From the NCBI RefSeq assembly GCF_036323735.1, contig NC_086020.1:122522710-122586709 (forward strand): a stretch of 64,000 bases of DNA. Direction: 5' to 3'. How positions within the stretch are numbered: position 1 is the stretch's first letter; each line of letters starts with the position of its first letter. This document shows, one piece after another, positions 44,140 through 55,224 of the stretch. A program made the translations under genes and the position numbers. This stretch comes from Rattus norvegicus (Eukaryota > Chordata > Mammalia > Rodentia > Muridae). Below the pieces are notes generated by a model, which saw only the letters and a program-made list of their open reading frames with translations, ran no database searches and was not told the DNA's origin.

Positions 44140-46540
44140 AAGTAAAGGTTGCCTATTGGCATAACAACATCTGATATTTTCAAAATAAAGTTCATGCGAG
44201 TAACAAATCTGCATCAAAGTTAAAAATCCAACCCTAACCATTCTCTACAGGTGAAAAGGATAGTCAGGAAACGCTGAGAGTCCTAGGCTCCTGCCATCGG
44301 GCTGATGGGCCTAAGTTAGCATGCTTCAGTCGGTAAGGTCAGCGAGCGAGGGCTGGGGTGCAGATCTTACCACCAGTCCAATCCAGGCACTCTTAGCCAA
44401 CCTCAGGAAAGGGTCAGCTTTGAAAATCCGTCATGCAACCTAACACAAGTCTAGTTTCTTGGTCATTTAAGTAACAACTTTCCTCTGTTTAGTCATGAGA
44501 AGACATGAAGATGATGTGAAACAACAAAGACCCAAGGAATTTGCACATTAGAGTTCTCTCTGTGTTCTTGTGACAAGATACCCAACTGTGGCAACTTAAG
44601 GGATGATGGGCTATCTTGTCGGACTCACAATTTGAGAGGTCACTGTGGTGGCAGGAGCGGGAGGCATCTCTTGTCACAGTGTTCCACAGTCGGGACATCA
44701 GAGAGATTTTTTTTAGCTGGTATTCACTGCAGGACCCCAGACTGTGGAGTGGTGTCATCCATATTTAGGTGGCTTTTCTCACATCGGCTAACCTGATTCA
44801 GAAACTCCCTTATGGAGATGCTCAGAGGGTCACCTCTGGGGTGATTCTAAATCCCATCAAGTTGGCAATCAAGACGAAACATCTTGGTGTCTTTTCTTTT
44901 CTACCACCCTCCCACGTAGTTCCTTGGCTGTCAGCTCCAGTGGAAAGCAGTCTGTCAGGAACTGCATACAACACGGGAGACTGTATGAAACAGAGCCCAG
45001 ACTAGAACTGTTGGAGTGGGGGCGCTACAGTATCACCTGCTGACTTCTTCAAAACGAGTCTCCTACAGGTGGCTGTTTGAAATTTGACCTAGGTAATCAG
45101 GGAGCCCATGAGGTCTTCTTGCAGGTTATGTGTGTCTGTCTGCAAGGCAGGAGTGCCTTTGATACATCTCGTGGTCTGAAGCTCTCGCAAAGCACTGTTT
45201 ACTTTGAGCCTGTCCTTTTCCTGGCTGTCTCCCCACTGACTGTCGCTCTTCATGGTCACGTGATCCTCGTGTAGTACTACACACAGTGGTAGCAGCTAAG
45301 GAGGCTTTGGAAAGTGGTTCAGTGTTTTCAGGCCTTTTCTTGCTCCCTCCATTGTATCAGAGAGGTAAGGAATGTCCACCGACAACTAATTAAACTCTAT
45401 GACGCAGAGAGGGGAACACTTGTGCTTTTAGAAAGCCTTGGTTTCCACTGGCACAGGCCTCATCTGAGCCAGGGCCCTGGGGGATCAGAGGATGTGGAGG
45501 GCTAACCCCTAATCCTCACCACCCTGGGTGAGCCTGCTGCAAGGAGATATGCACTTGCTGGTCTCCTTTCCAGCGAGCTAGGCCTGGTTTTTGTATGAGT
45601 GGAAGTTAAATCTATAAGACATGGCAATGTTAAATAAAACTCCGTGAGGGAGGGTCAAATATTAAGAGAAATGCAGTTTTAAAAATGTAAACTTCTCTTG
45701 CCTAGAAGGAAGGCTATAACCCCAAGGAGGGAAACTGATCAGAGTGATACTCCTTCCAGGCCCTCGGGAAGAGGGAGTCTGTTTTGTAGTGTGAGGCTTT
45801 GCCTGGTGAGTAAGAGTACACAGCTGGGCCAGAGGATGAACTCTGCTGCTGAGCTTTGGTTCCTAAGCCAGGCACTCAGCCAGGCTCCCTGGCAAAGACA
45901 CAGAAGTCGCTGATCCTTCACAGACCCAAGCCTTAGCATTCCAGGCCTCAGGTCCTGTGGCAGTTACTTCTTCCATTGAAGCAGAACAGGATACCCCCCG
46001 CTCCCTCCGCCCTGGCCTCTCCATCCGGGTGGATGTCTTCTTCGGTTGCTTCTCTTAGGGAGTCTTTGATGGTGGGAATCACAATCAGGTTCCAGGAGAA
46101 CAGTCTCATGTGTTTAATGTGTGCGTGTCATTCTGAGGGAGGGAGAAAGAAAGGTATCCGAAGAGAGGATTGTACCGGACTGCGAGTGAATCACCTTCGC
46201 TTCTGCACCCCACCAACCCAACTGGCTGAAGTTGTGAGAACACTCACTAGGGAAGTGAAGAAAGCCTGTTCCATGGCTGCTCAGAGGGTGAAAGGAGAAG
46301 GGACGCACTGAATGTGAGAGATGACAGAAAGACCCCAAGCAAACCCTGCTGACACGTTCCCATCCCTAAAGCATCATCCTGGTTTGAATGGAGTTGAAAT
46401 TTGGACCTGAGGTTTTAGAATAACCATGCAAGCCTATTAGAGGGTGCATAATTTTATAGAGGCAAACTATGTGGAAATTTGGTGCAGACATAATTTTATT
46501 CTTTTAGAAAGCTTACAACCCTGACTATAAAGAGCACTAC
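44140..46540. other. mostly unique sequence, no gene recognised
   Basis: A diverged stretch at 44555-44770 (gtgttcttgtgacaagatac, ttaagggatgatgggctatc) may be related to the LTR-like family. Possible donor-like sites such as TGGTGAGTAAG (45804-45814) are isolated. No exon could be supported. Confidence 0.4.
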
Positions 46541-46855
46541 AGGGGCCTGAGAGACTGCTTAGCCTGAAAAGTGCTTGGCCTCACTTTCATCCCCAAGGTC
46601 CACATGCAAAGCCTGGGGAAGGTGGCACACACTTGTAATCCTGGTGCTGAGGCAGACACGGGCTGATCCCTGATTTCTCTGGCCGTCTGGTATAGCCTAC
46701 TGGTGAGCTCTAGACCAGTGAGAGACTTTGTCTCAAAAAAAAAAAAAAATCAAAGTGACTGACTCCTAGGAAATGGCACCCAGAGTTGTGCCGTGAGCTC
46801 CACACACATGTGCACACACTACCGTTCACACACACATAATGCACCCACATATGTA
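46541..46855 (+). mobile_element. B4/RSINE1-type SINE
   Basis: ID-like head (ggggcctgagagactgctta), B1-like part (aaggtggcacacacttgtaa, ttgtctcaaaaaaaaaaaaa) and a CA-rich tail with tgagctccacacacatgtgc. Confidence 0.78.
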
Positions 46856-46859
46856 GAGA

Positions 46860-47425
46860 AATAGGTACTATTAACCACGAGTCATCACTCTGGTCCACCT
46901 CACTCAATTTCTTTACATCTGACACGGCTGTAAGCCAATGATAAAGATTATACTCAATAAAGTTCTGATTAAAAATTATTATTCTGTTTTTGAAATAAGA
47001 TATAATTCAGAGAAAGTAGATATGTGAAATAAAGGATAAGATACAAGGTAGGGAAAAATAAACGAAATTTTAAAACTATATCTCATCATATCCCATACCT
47101 AATGTTAGTGCCTCCCTGTCCCAGGAGCTTCAGTGGCTGCTGGACACAACCCGACAGCCTCTGCCCAGACTGAGGGATGTTCCTATGCTCATGCGGTTCT
47201 CAGTGCTGACACAGGGAAGGAGTCAGGCAGCACAGCAAGGCCACAGGGACCACCACTCCTCTCAGTTTAGGTGTCTCTGGCCATCCAGGAGATGCAGCAA
47301 CTAAAAAGTGTTCCAGGATTGTAAGGTTTGGGGGTTGGGTTGGTTCCTGCCTCTCCTTCTGCTGAATTATTTGCAGAACTCTGTGTATCAGACCTGTCTC
47401 CGCTGCTGTGACAAATACCTAAGAA
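46860..47425. other. unique sequence, no gene recognised
   Basis: AT-rich to 47090, then balanced. No exon recognised. Confidence 0.4.
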
Positions 47426-47429
47426 AAAC

Positions 47430-47541
47430 TGGTTTTTGGGGGAACCTTTCTATATATGAAGTCCTGGCTGGCCTTGAACTTGGGATCCTCCTGCCCCTGC
47501 TTCCTGTGTGCTAAGCCTTCAGGGGTGTGGCACCACATGCA
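47430..47541 (-). mobile_element. B1 SINE, partial
   Basis: Contains gtcctggctggccttgaact, tgggatcctcctgcccctgc and aggggtgtggcaccacatgc. Confidence 0.75.
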
Positions 47542-47569
47542 ACTTAGGCTGTAGCTCAAATCCTTGTTT

Positions 47570-47584
47570 AGCACTGTTGTTTCT
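47570..47584 (-). repeat. target-site duplication, 3' side of the Gapdh retrocopy
   Basis: The 15-base sequence agcactgttgtttct is repeated exactly at 49025-49039. Confidence 0.95.
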
Positions 47585-49024
47585 TTTTTCTTTCTTTTTC
47601 TTGGAGGGGTGGTGGTGGTGGTGCAGTGAACTTTATTGATGGTATTCAAGAGAGTAGGGAGGGCTCCCTAGGCCCCTCCTGTTATTATCGGGGGCTGGGA
47701 TAGAATTGTGAGGAAGATGCTCAGTGTTGGGGGCTGAGTTGGGATGGGGACTCCTCAGCAACTGAGGGCCTCTCTCTTGCTCTCAGTGTCCTTGCTGGGC
47801 TGGGGTGGGTGGTCCAGGGTTTCTTTCTTTTTCTTTCTTTCTTTTTTTTTTTTTTTGGTTCTTTTTTTCGGAGCTGGGGACCGAACCCAGGGCCTTGCGC
47901 TTCCTAGGCAAGTGCTCTACTACTGAGCTAAATCCCCAACCCCGGTCCAGGGTTTCTTACTCCTTGGAGGCCATGTAGGCCATGAGGTCTACCACCCTGT
48001 TGCTGTAGCCATATTCATTGTCATACCAGGAAATGAGCTTTACAGAGTTGTCACTGAGAGCAATGCCAGCCCTAGCATCAAAGGTGGAAGAGTGGGAATT
48101 CTGTTGAAGTCGCAGGAGACAACCTGGTCCTCAGTGTAGCTTAGGATGCCCTTTAGTGGACCTCGGAGCCTGCTTCACCACCTTCTTGATGTCATCATAT
48201 TTGTCAGGTTTCTCCAGGCAGCATGTCAGATCCACAACGGATACATTGGGGGTAGGAACATGAAAGGCCATGCCAGTGAGCTTTCTGTTCAGCTCTGGGA
48301 TGATCTTGCCCACAGTCTTGGCAGCACCAGTGGATGCAGGAATGATGGCCCTATGGCCATCAGTCACAGCTTTCCAGAGGGGCCATCCACAGTCTTCTGA
48401 ATGGCAGTGATGGCCTATTCTGTGGTCATGAGCCATTCTATGATGCCAAAGTTGTCATGGATGACCTTAACCAAGGGGGCTAAGCAGTTGGTGGTACAGG
48501 ATGCATTGCTGACAATCTTGAGTGAGTTGTCATTTTTCTCATGGCTCATACCCATCACAAACATGGGGGCATCAGCAGAAGGGGTGGAGATGATGACCCT
48601 TTTGGCCCCACCCTTCAAGTGAGCCCCAGCCTTCTCCATGGTGGTAAAGACACCAGTAAACTCCACGACATACTCAGCACCAGCGTTACCCCATTGGATG
48701 TTAGCGAAACCTTACTCCTGGAAGATGGTGATGGGCTTCCCATTGATAACAAGCTTCCCATTCTCAGCCTTGACTGTGCCATTGAACTTGCCATGGGTAG
48801 AGTCATACTAGAACATGAAGACCATGTAGTTGAGGTCAATGGAGGGGTCATTGATGGCAACAATCTCCACTTTGCCAGATGCAGAGGAGAAGGCAGCTCT
48901 GGTAACCAGGCGCCCAATATGGCCAAATCTGTTCACACCAACCTTCACTATCTTGTCTATGGGACGAGGCTGATACTGCATGAGAAGATGCGGCTGTCTC
49001 TGGAACAGGGAGGAGCAGAGAGCC
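47585..49024 (-). pseudogene. Gapdh-ps: full-length processed pseudogene of Gapdh
   Basis: Intronless minus-strand copy of the mRNA for glyceraldehyde-3-phosphate dehydrogenase (NAD-dependent glycolytic enzyme). It runs from the 5' UTR (49024) to a decayed A tail at 47585-47603, with the 3' UTR polyadenylation region behind it. Recognisable parts in order are VKVGVNRFGHIGRLV (NAD-binding start), MEFTGVFTTMEKAGAHLKGG, SNASCTTNCLAPL with the catalytic cysteine, IIPASTGAAK and FHVPTPNVSVVDLTC. The start codon is ATA (plus 48949-48951). There are in-frame stops near 48809 and 48714 and frameshifts near 48430 and 48150. An ID interrupts the 3' UTR just after the stop codon. Perfect 15-bp duplications flank the whole copy. 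No protein can be made. Confidence 0.98.
47826..47943 (-). mobile_element. ID SINE inside the Gapdh pseudogene, 15-bp duplication
   Basis: Minus-strand ID with box A, box B and A-rich tail. The duplication ggtccagggtttctt is perfect at 47811-47825 and 47944-47958. It lies in the former 3' UTR, next to the stop codon. Confidence 0.98.
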
Positions 49025-49039
49025 AGCACTGTTGTTTCT
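49025..49039 (-). repeat. target-site duplication, 5' side of the Gapdh retrocopy
   Basis: Exact copy of the 15 bases at 47570-47584, directly upstream of the copied 5' UTR. Confidence 0.95.
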
Positions 49040-49264
49040 AAGGGCTGTCCTTCCATCCTGTTGAGCCTTGAAAGTGCAGACCATCTCTGCAAGTATTTAT
49101 ACAGGGGTGGCCACTGTACAGGGATGGCCATCCCTGGTGTGGCCATCGTGGCTGCCGTGTGGAGTTCTGAGCTAATTCATGTCACAGTTGCTGCTGTTAG
49201 TGTAAACTTGACGTTCCTAGAAAATCTCAGCTAAGAAGTGGAATGGCCTCACAAGACCAGATCC

Positions 49265-49266
<2 letters not shown>

Positions 49267-49322
<56 letters not shown>
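49267..49322. repeat. (GA)n microsatellite
   Basis: Nearly pure GA run of about 55 bases. Confidence 0.97.
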
Positions 49323-49324
<2 letters not shown>

Positions 49325-49325
<1 letters not shown>

Positions 49326-49800
49326 CCTGTGCAGGTGGGTGATTCACTGAGATTAGAAATAATACTTTAAAGAAGGGGTAGTCTCGGAAGGTAGACATGG
49401 CATCAGGGTGAATGGCCGTTACCTGATTGGGCCTGGGTCACAGTCTGCACACCTTTGAGAACTACAGGATGAGGAGGGATTGAGTCATATGAGGATCTCT
49501 CCCCTTTTGCAAACATAAGAGAATAACTCCTTTTCTTAAAACAGTAGAAACAAATACAAGTGGTTAGTGTGTATTTGTTATGGAGAGTATAGCTCTGAGC
49601 TCAGGTTGTCAGAGGCTTTGGGTTCAATTCCCCATAAGTGATTTGAAATGATGTCTGTTGATAACAAACAGCTCCTGGCCTTTAAAGAGAACCCTCAAAG
49701 CATCAGGACGAACTGATGTAAAACATGGTGGGATCTGACCTGGACTTCAAGACTTCTGACTTTGGATGTGCAAACAAGTTTTAAGATTTCAAATCAAAAG
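49325..49800. other. unique sequence, no gene recognised
   Basis: No named repeat or exon seen. Confidence 0.4.
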
Positions 49801-49804
49801 ACTG

Positions 49805-49990
49805 TTGGGGGCTTGTGAGGTGGTTTAACAGCTAAGAGTACATGCGCTCTGCCTTCAGACCCAGTGTCCATATCAGGGTCAGGCAGTTACAACCGCCTGT
49901 AACTCCAGCTCCCAGAGATCCAGCACCCACTTGGGTTTCCAGAATGTGTGCATGCACACACGAAAATAAAAATAAACACTTTAAAAAATA
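49805..49990 (+). mobile_element. B3-type SINE
   Basis: It has tgggggcttgtgaggtggtt, aacagctaagagtacatgcg, cgcctgtaactccagctccc and an A-rich tail aaataaaaataaacacttta. Confidence 0.85.
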
Positions 49991-50401
49991 ATTCTGTTTG
50001 TGCTTTCTTATTTCATCTTTTGAGGTTGAATGATGTATTATTAATTAGCATGGAATTTAATAACCCAGTGGGTAGATTTCCCTCCAGAAAATTATTAATG
50101 TATAAAATGATGGTATGCAAAATTAAGTTTTGCATCGTAAGGTAGAATGCTTTCCTTTATTATGCTTATTTCTTTCCTGAACTTTAAAATACATATGTTG
50201 CACATTTAGCCTTAAAACGAATGCATAGTCATGGTGGTGACGGGGTAAGGAGATGAGAAAGGTCCTAGAATTGAGAATTCACACATCGGCCAAATCTTGT
50301 CCTTGTCCCTCTTACTTACAACTTACAGTACTTATATCTTTACTCTTACAGAAATGACAAGAAACTGAGCTTTCATTTAGTTTAGACATTCATACCAGCA
50401 G

Positions 50402-50560
50402 AGCTTGGTGTGTTGGCACAAGTCTTTAATCTCAGAACTCTCGAGACAGGTAGGCCGATGTCTGTAAGTTCAAAGTCAACCTGGTCTACACAGTACATTC
50501 CAGCTCAGCCAGACCCTCTCACAAACAAACAAAGAAAGAAACAAACAAACATAAAAACAA
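50402..50560 (+). mobile_element. B1 SINE
   Basis: Contains agcttggtgtgttggcacaa, ctttaatctcagaactctcg, caacctggtctacacagtac and a CAAA-rich tail. Confidence 0.88.
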
Positions 50561-50812
50561 GCAAATTTACTACAGTTGCAACAAAAGAATGTCTTTTGTA
50601 TTGAGCTGAATGGATGCATAATTAGGAAGACATTTCTTAGAGCAATTAGGAAGCTAATTAAGTAGAGGTGAAACAACATGGCGTTTAGGGACTTGCTTTA
50701 AATTCCTCAATATTAAGAGAGCAGGAGAAAAAGCCACCAGTGGGGTGCTGTATTGTGTGTATTATATACTGGAAGATGACTGGTGAGACTCCATGTCAGA
50801 CATGGTGGAGTG

Positions 50813-50813
50813 G

Positions 50814-50870
<57 letters not shown>
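50813..50870. repeat. compound (CT)n(GT)n microsatellite
   Basis: About 27 bases of CT change directly to about 32 bases of GT. Confidence 0.97.
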
Positions 50871-50872
<2 letters not shown>

Positions 50873-50897
50873 CGTTATGTTCATAATCAAAAGTAAA

Positions 50898-51105
50898 GAG
50901 GGGCCGAGGCTGGAGCTCAGTTAGTAGATTGCTTGCCCAGCATGTGAGACACCCTGGGTTTGCCCCCTAAGGCAGGTGAGGCAGCAGGCACATAGAAAAT
51001 AGCAGAGGACCAGAAGTTCTAGGTCATCTTTGGCAACACTGGAGATGAGGCTAGCCTGAGCTACATGAAGGCTTGCTAAGGAAGAATGTGAAGAAAAAGA
51101 GGTAA
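50898..51105 (+). mobile_element. B4-family SINE
   Basis: ID-like head (ctggagctcagttagtagat, tgcttgcccagcatgtgaga) followed by a B1-like part (gctagcctgagctacatgaa). Confidence 0.78.
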
Positions 51106-51109
51106 CTAA

Positions 51110-51485
51110 TGAAGAATGGTTTTTAAATGCTCACCCCACTTGGACTCAACAGCCTGTGGCGCGTAGGAGATGTTTGTCAGGGCAGACGAGGCACTGAGTT
51201 TTCTTGTGTTCTTGTGTGGCTGTGGTAGCTGTGAGGACACATGAGTGGACAGGGGAGGACCCTGTTCTGGAGCATTCTATGTAGTGAGAAGGGTCAGCTG
51301 TCTTGGTGAGCACACAGGCTGAGGAGGGGGAACATGCTCTGGTCTCTAGGAAACAGGAGGCTGGAGGAAGGCAATATTGCTGGCCAAGTAGGCTTTCTCC
51401 ACCATGAAGTTTGAACCAGCCTAATGCTCAGGAAAAGGAGAGGAAAAGAAGAATACATCGACCTTTTAAGTTTTGTTTTCTCTTG
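51110..51485. other. unique sequence, no gene recognised
   Basis: No named repeat or exon seen. Confidence 0.4.
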
Positions 51486-51486
51486 A

Positions 51487-51640
51487 GGCAGAGCCAGATT
51501 AGCACACACCTGTAATCCCAGCACTCAGGAGGCTGAGGGAAGAGGGTTTCAAGGATTCAAGGGAGGCCTGTGCTACACACCAAGTCTGATGCTAGCTTGG
51601 GATGGCGGGGCTTGCTGTCTCACAATAAGAAAAGAATAAA
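51487..51640 (+). mobile_element. B1 SINE
   Basis: Contains attagcacacacctgtaatc, ccagcactcaggaggctgag and tgctgtctcacaataagaaa. Confidence 0.87.
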
Positions 51641-51644
51641 GGTG

Positions 51645-52890
51645 CATTTGTGAATGCTTTGTTCACTGGCTCAGCTAGCCTTCAGGTTAAAAGGATTGGG
51701 GAGCCAACCTCTAATTTCGAATGTTATTGGAGGACTGTTGATGAATGATGTCCCCATGACGGCTCAAGTGATGGCTGGCATGGTTGGAATAAGAAATGGA
51801 GTAGGTTTTCAGTCACTGTGTTATCCAGTTGTGTGCAGAGCATACATGTGGATGTACCTATAGGGCTAAAGGAGCTACCATAGTGTGTGTGTGCAAGCAC
51901 ATGCATGTGTGCATGTGTGCATGCGTGTGCGTGCCTGTTTTGCCCCCCCTCCCCCCGTACCTTTATAAACCACCTCTCTAAAAGATGGAAATACAACAAA
52001 GGCCCCTTTCTGTTTCTGTTTCCAAGTGGTTTCTGGGATTTTGATGGAAAGTCTGCCATATTGGATCTGTGTCCCATAAACGGATAGTAAGACCGTCTTA
52101 GTTCAGAGGCTGTTCCTGTGAGCTTGCTAACTTCACCTTGTAAAGCAAGGATTGTGACATCTGTCTCCTGGCAACTTAAAAGGCACAGTGTAGGCAGTAG
52201 GTTCAGGACAGTCGCCTGACTGTAACTTCTGCAGGTAACTACTGGGAATTAAGTTGTTCTCTTCTTTGTTGGTAACTGCTACCCAGTAGCATGCGATGCA
52301 GCTACCAAGAGCGGGACACACAATGTGCATAGCTGCTTTCGGCCTGGTTTGATCATGACTAGGGTGGGCTTGCCTCTGCCTGTGGGGTCTCCTCAGACTG
52401 TGTCAACAGCTCTGGCTCTCATCCTCTCTCCCCCCACCCCCCTCAGCATTGTTGTCGGGGTGACTATGGTCCAGCAAGTCTACTGGTTGGCTGTCAGCCG
52501 CTTGCAGTGGATGAACACTCTGGGTGTGGGGAGCATTTCCTCTGTGCATGTTGCTACATGAACTTGGCCTTTGTTAAGTACATATCCTGTCAGTCCAGAT
52601 CAATGTGCTGACTCCAGGAAAGTTCAGGGACACCTGCAATGAATTTCTGACGACACTCTAGTTCGTTAAGACAAAAGCTTGGCAGCACCCTTGAACCTGT
52701 CTTACTCTCTCTTAGGCTCCCAGGCAACAGCAAACTCACCCTGCCAGGGTACAGTTTAAAAATACTCTGGGTGGCCTAGCTAGTCTTGGTTACGCCGCTG
52801 TCATGCTCCTCGGCCTAACCAACACTCTGAAAATATCAGAGGCATACACTGTGGCTGAGGTGGAGACAGAGAGAGCGGAATATAAGTTTA
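51645..52890. other. mostly unique sequence with a TG-rich patch, no gene recognised
   Basis: An imperfect TG/CATG-rich patch at 51880-51935 is followed by short C-runs. The open frames, up to 117 codons, have no recognised homology. Confidence 0.4.
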
Positions 52891-52895
52891 GGTTG

Positions 52896-53012
52896 AGAAC
52901 CAGGAGCTCTCGTATGCCTGTAAACCCAGCATTCAGAGGCTGATGCAAGAGGGAGCATTCCAGGACAGCCTGGGCTACATACAAAGATCCTGTCTCCAAA
53001 CAAGCAAACTGA
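52896..53012 (+). mobile_element. B1 SINE, partial
   Basis: Contains accaggagctctcgtatgcc, tgtaaacccagcattcagag and ctgggctacatacaaagatc. Confidence 0.8.
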
Positions 53013-53169
53013 TGAACTTAAAAATAAGTAAAATTAGACAGAGGCTGAGGCCCTTGGACTATAATTTGCCTATCTGCCCAAGGCATTAAACAAAACCAAT
53101 AGAACTGCCCACCCAAACAAACCTGCTTCTATTAGGGGGTATGGGGTGCGGTGGGGAGGGTGGTACAGG

Positions 53170-53830
53170 GGCAACATAGGCCCAGTGATTTCCCACTCCT
53201 GACTCATTCATAGGGGAGTCAGGCATCGAGCTGCTGCGCCCCCACATACTTCCTTTGTGGCCGTGTGGCTATGGAGCAAACCTGAGATGACTCTAAGTCT
53301 CTCTTCTGGGCCCAACAGTAGTGCTTCATTAGTGAGCCCTGAGTCCTGTGGTAACGATTTGTAAAAGTCCTTTGAGGTGAGAGGCAAATCATAAATATTA
53401 ATTATAGCCATTGTTTTGATGAAAGGAGGATTACTGGAGGCATAGGAACCTCTAAATCTACCTATTAAACGACAGTTCCACCTCTCAAGTTCTTGAATGA
53501 GGGGGTTAGATTCTATTAGCGTGAAATCCCTGGGATTCCTCTGTGGTCCAAGTCTAATGAAAGGCCCACTTATCACACGACCTGTGTAGAGACAGCCCCC
53601 AAAGCTTTCAGAGGTATTTTCCTGAGAGCGAGAGAAAAATATTCAATAAAGAAACTCCAAGCCCTTAGTATGTCTCATCAGGCAAGAGCCGCTCATGGCA
53701 CAAGCTCTAGCCTCTAGGGTCAAAACGAACCCCAGCTCCATTTGAAATTTTTAAGGAGTGTAAACCACACTTAACGGCGTTTGAAGTAGCTGTGAAACTA
53801 AGTAGAAAACTTGAATAAACTTTTTTTTCA
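53170..53830. other. repeat-poor block, no gene recognised
   Basis: About 660 bp with no SINE, LINE or simple repeat. A 122-codon minus-strand frame (53208-53576) is fully open, but I recognise no family in it. Homeodomain-like (attaattata, 53398-53407) and SOX-like (cattgtt) words occur together. This could be an enhancer or conserved noncoding block, a gene part, or plain unique DNA. Confidence 0.3.
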
Positions 53831-54143
53831 TATTTTATACATGTTGCCATGGAGAAAAATAATTAGAGAGTTACCAGTGACTTCATCTGGATCAAAAATG
53901 TTTTCAGTCCGGCTTCTTTGGTTGTAACTAAGCTGGTGGAAAGGTGATGGCTACTAACTGTCCCTATAAAATGTCTTTTGTTCAAGTCCCAGGGCTGAGA
54001 ATGGGAAGAGAACGGTGAGCTGCCATGTTTAAGGTAATGAGTGGGGTCATGTTTCAGTTGGGGCACAGGCCTGTTTAAAATACAGACCAAAGGCTCGAGG
54101 TTTGTTTTGTCTTTTAATGTAATTTTCACATGACAGAGAGAAA

Positions 54144-54191
54144 GAGGAGGAGGAGGAGGAGGAGGAGGAGGAGGAGGAGGAGGAGGAGGAG

Positions 54192-54246
<55 letters not shown>
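54144..54246. repeat. compound (GAG)n(GA)n polypurine repeat
   Basis: About 17 GAG triplets change to about 25 GA units. One strand is all purine for about 100 bases. Confidence 0.97.
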
Positions 54247-54252
<6 letters not shown>

Positions 54253-54540
54253 AGGGATGTAGGAATTTACTGTGTTGTTTACAGACAGGTTCAGGCTGGC
54301 CATGAACTCCTAGTATACCCCTGAGTAGCCCTGGACTTGCAATACTTCTGCTTTTTCCTTTAGAGTGCTAGGATTCAGGTATGCCACTGAACCCATCCCA
54401 TAGACGATGATTTCCTATTTCTAACACCTAGAACAACAATCATCATTAAAACTATTGTCCCCATTCATTTATTCATTCACCCATCCATTCATATAGATAT
54501 TTATATACAAATATATATGCACTTATATACAAATATATAT

Positions 54541-54721
54541 ATATTTAATTTTACTTATTTTGTGTGTGTGAGAACACTGTCTCTGTCTTCAGACACACCA
54601 GAAGAGGGCATCGGATCCCATTACAGATGGTTGTGAGCCACCATGTGGTTGCTGGGAATTGAACTCAGGAACTCTGGAAGAGCAGTCAGTTCTCTTAACC
54701 GCTGAGCCATCTCTCCAGCCC
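54541..54721 (-). mobile_element. B2 SINE
   Basis: Antisense: cagacacaccagaagagggc, ccaccatgtggttgctggga and cgctgagccatctctccagc. Full length apart from an AT-rich tail. Confidence 0.95.
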
Positions 54722-54897
54722 AGATCCATTCATGTTTTTTAGCAAATTATTGAATACACTATCTACTGTTTCGTAACTGCATATTGCCACTTAATACATG
54801 CATGGATCTTCTTCCTGTCTGAAACCCATTCAGCTAGTTTTCATGGAAGGCAGTTCTTGGTAATATCATTTTAACGGCCTGGATACTTTTGTGTTTG

Positions 54898-55056
54898 TTT
54901 TACTTTTGGGACAGGGTCTCATCTTTCCCAGGCTAGCCTGGAACTTGCTACGTGGCTAAAGATAGCCTGTAGCTTTATGTAGCACTGGGGACTCGGTCTA
55001 CATATTTGTGCGGGCTGGGCAAGCACTCTATCAACTGAGCTATTTCTCCAGCTCAT
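54898..55056 (-). mobile_element. B4-family SINE
   Basis: B1-like part (ttttgggacagggtctcatc, aggctagcctggaacttgct) followed by an ID-like head (gcaagcactctatcaactga, gctatttctccagctc). Confidence 0.85.
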
Positions 55057-55162
55057 AAACCTCTTTTAAACAAAGAAAACCATATACATTTATCTCATCA
55101 TTACTTCTCCACAACTTCCACCCTATTCTTTATCAGTTTATCACCCTTGGTTAAAGTAATAC

Positions 55163-55178
55163 ATGCGTGCGTGCATGC

Positions 55179-55220
<42 letters not shown>
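55163..55220. repeat. (TGCG)n(TG)n microsatellite
   Basis: Several TGCG units precede a TG run of about 40 bases. Alternating purine-pyrimidine throughout. Confidence 0.96.
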
Positions 55221-55222
<2 letters not shown>

Positions 55223-55224
55223 TT

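Noticed and set aside
48415..48666. 83-codon frame with good GAPDH similarity as a real exon
   Set aside because: It is only part of an intronless copy with a lost start codon, stops, frameshifts, an A tail and flanking duplications.
53863..54303. 146-codon minus frame with Ser-Leu and Pro runs
   Set aside because: More than half of it is the (GA)n/(GAG)n repeat read on the minus strand.
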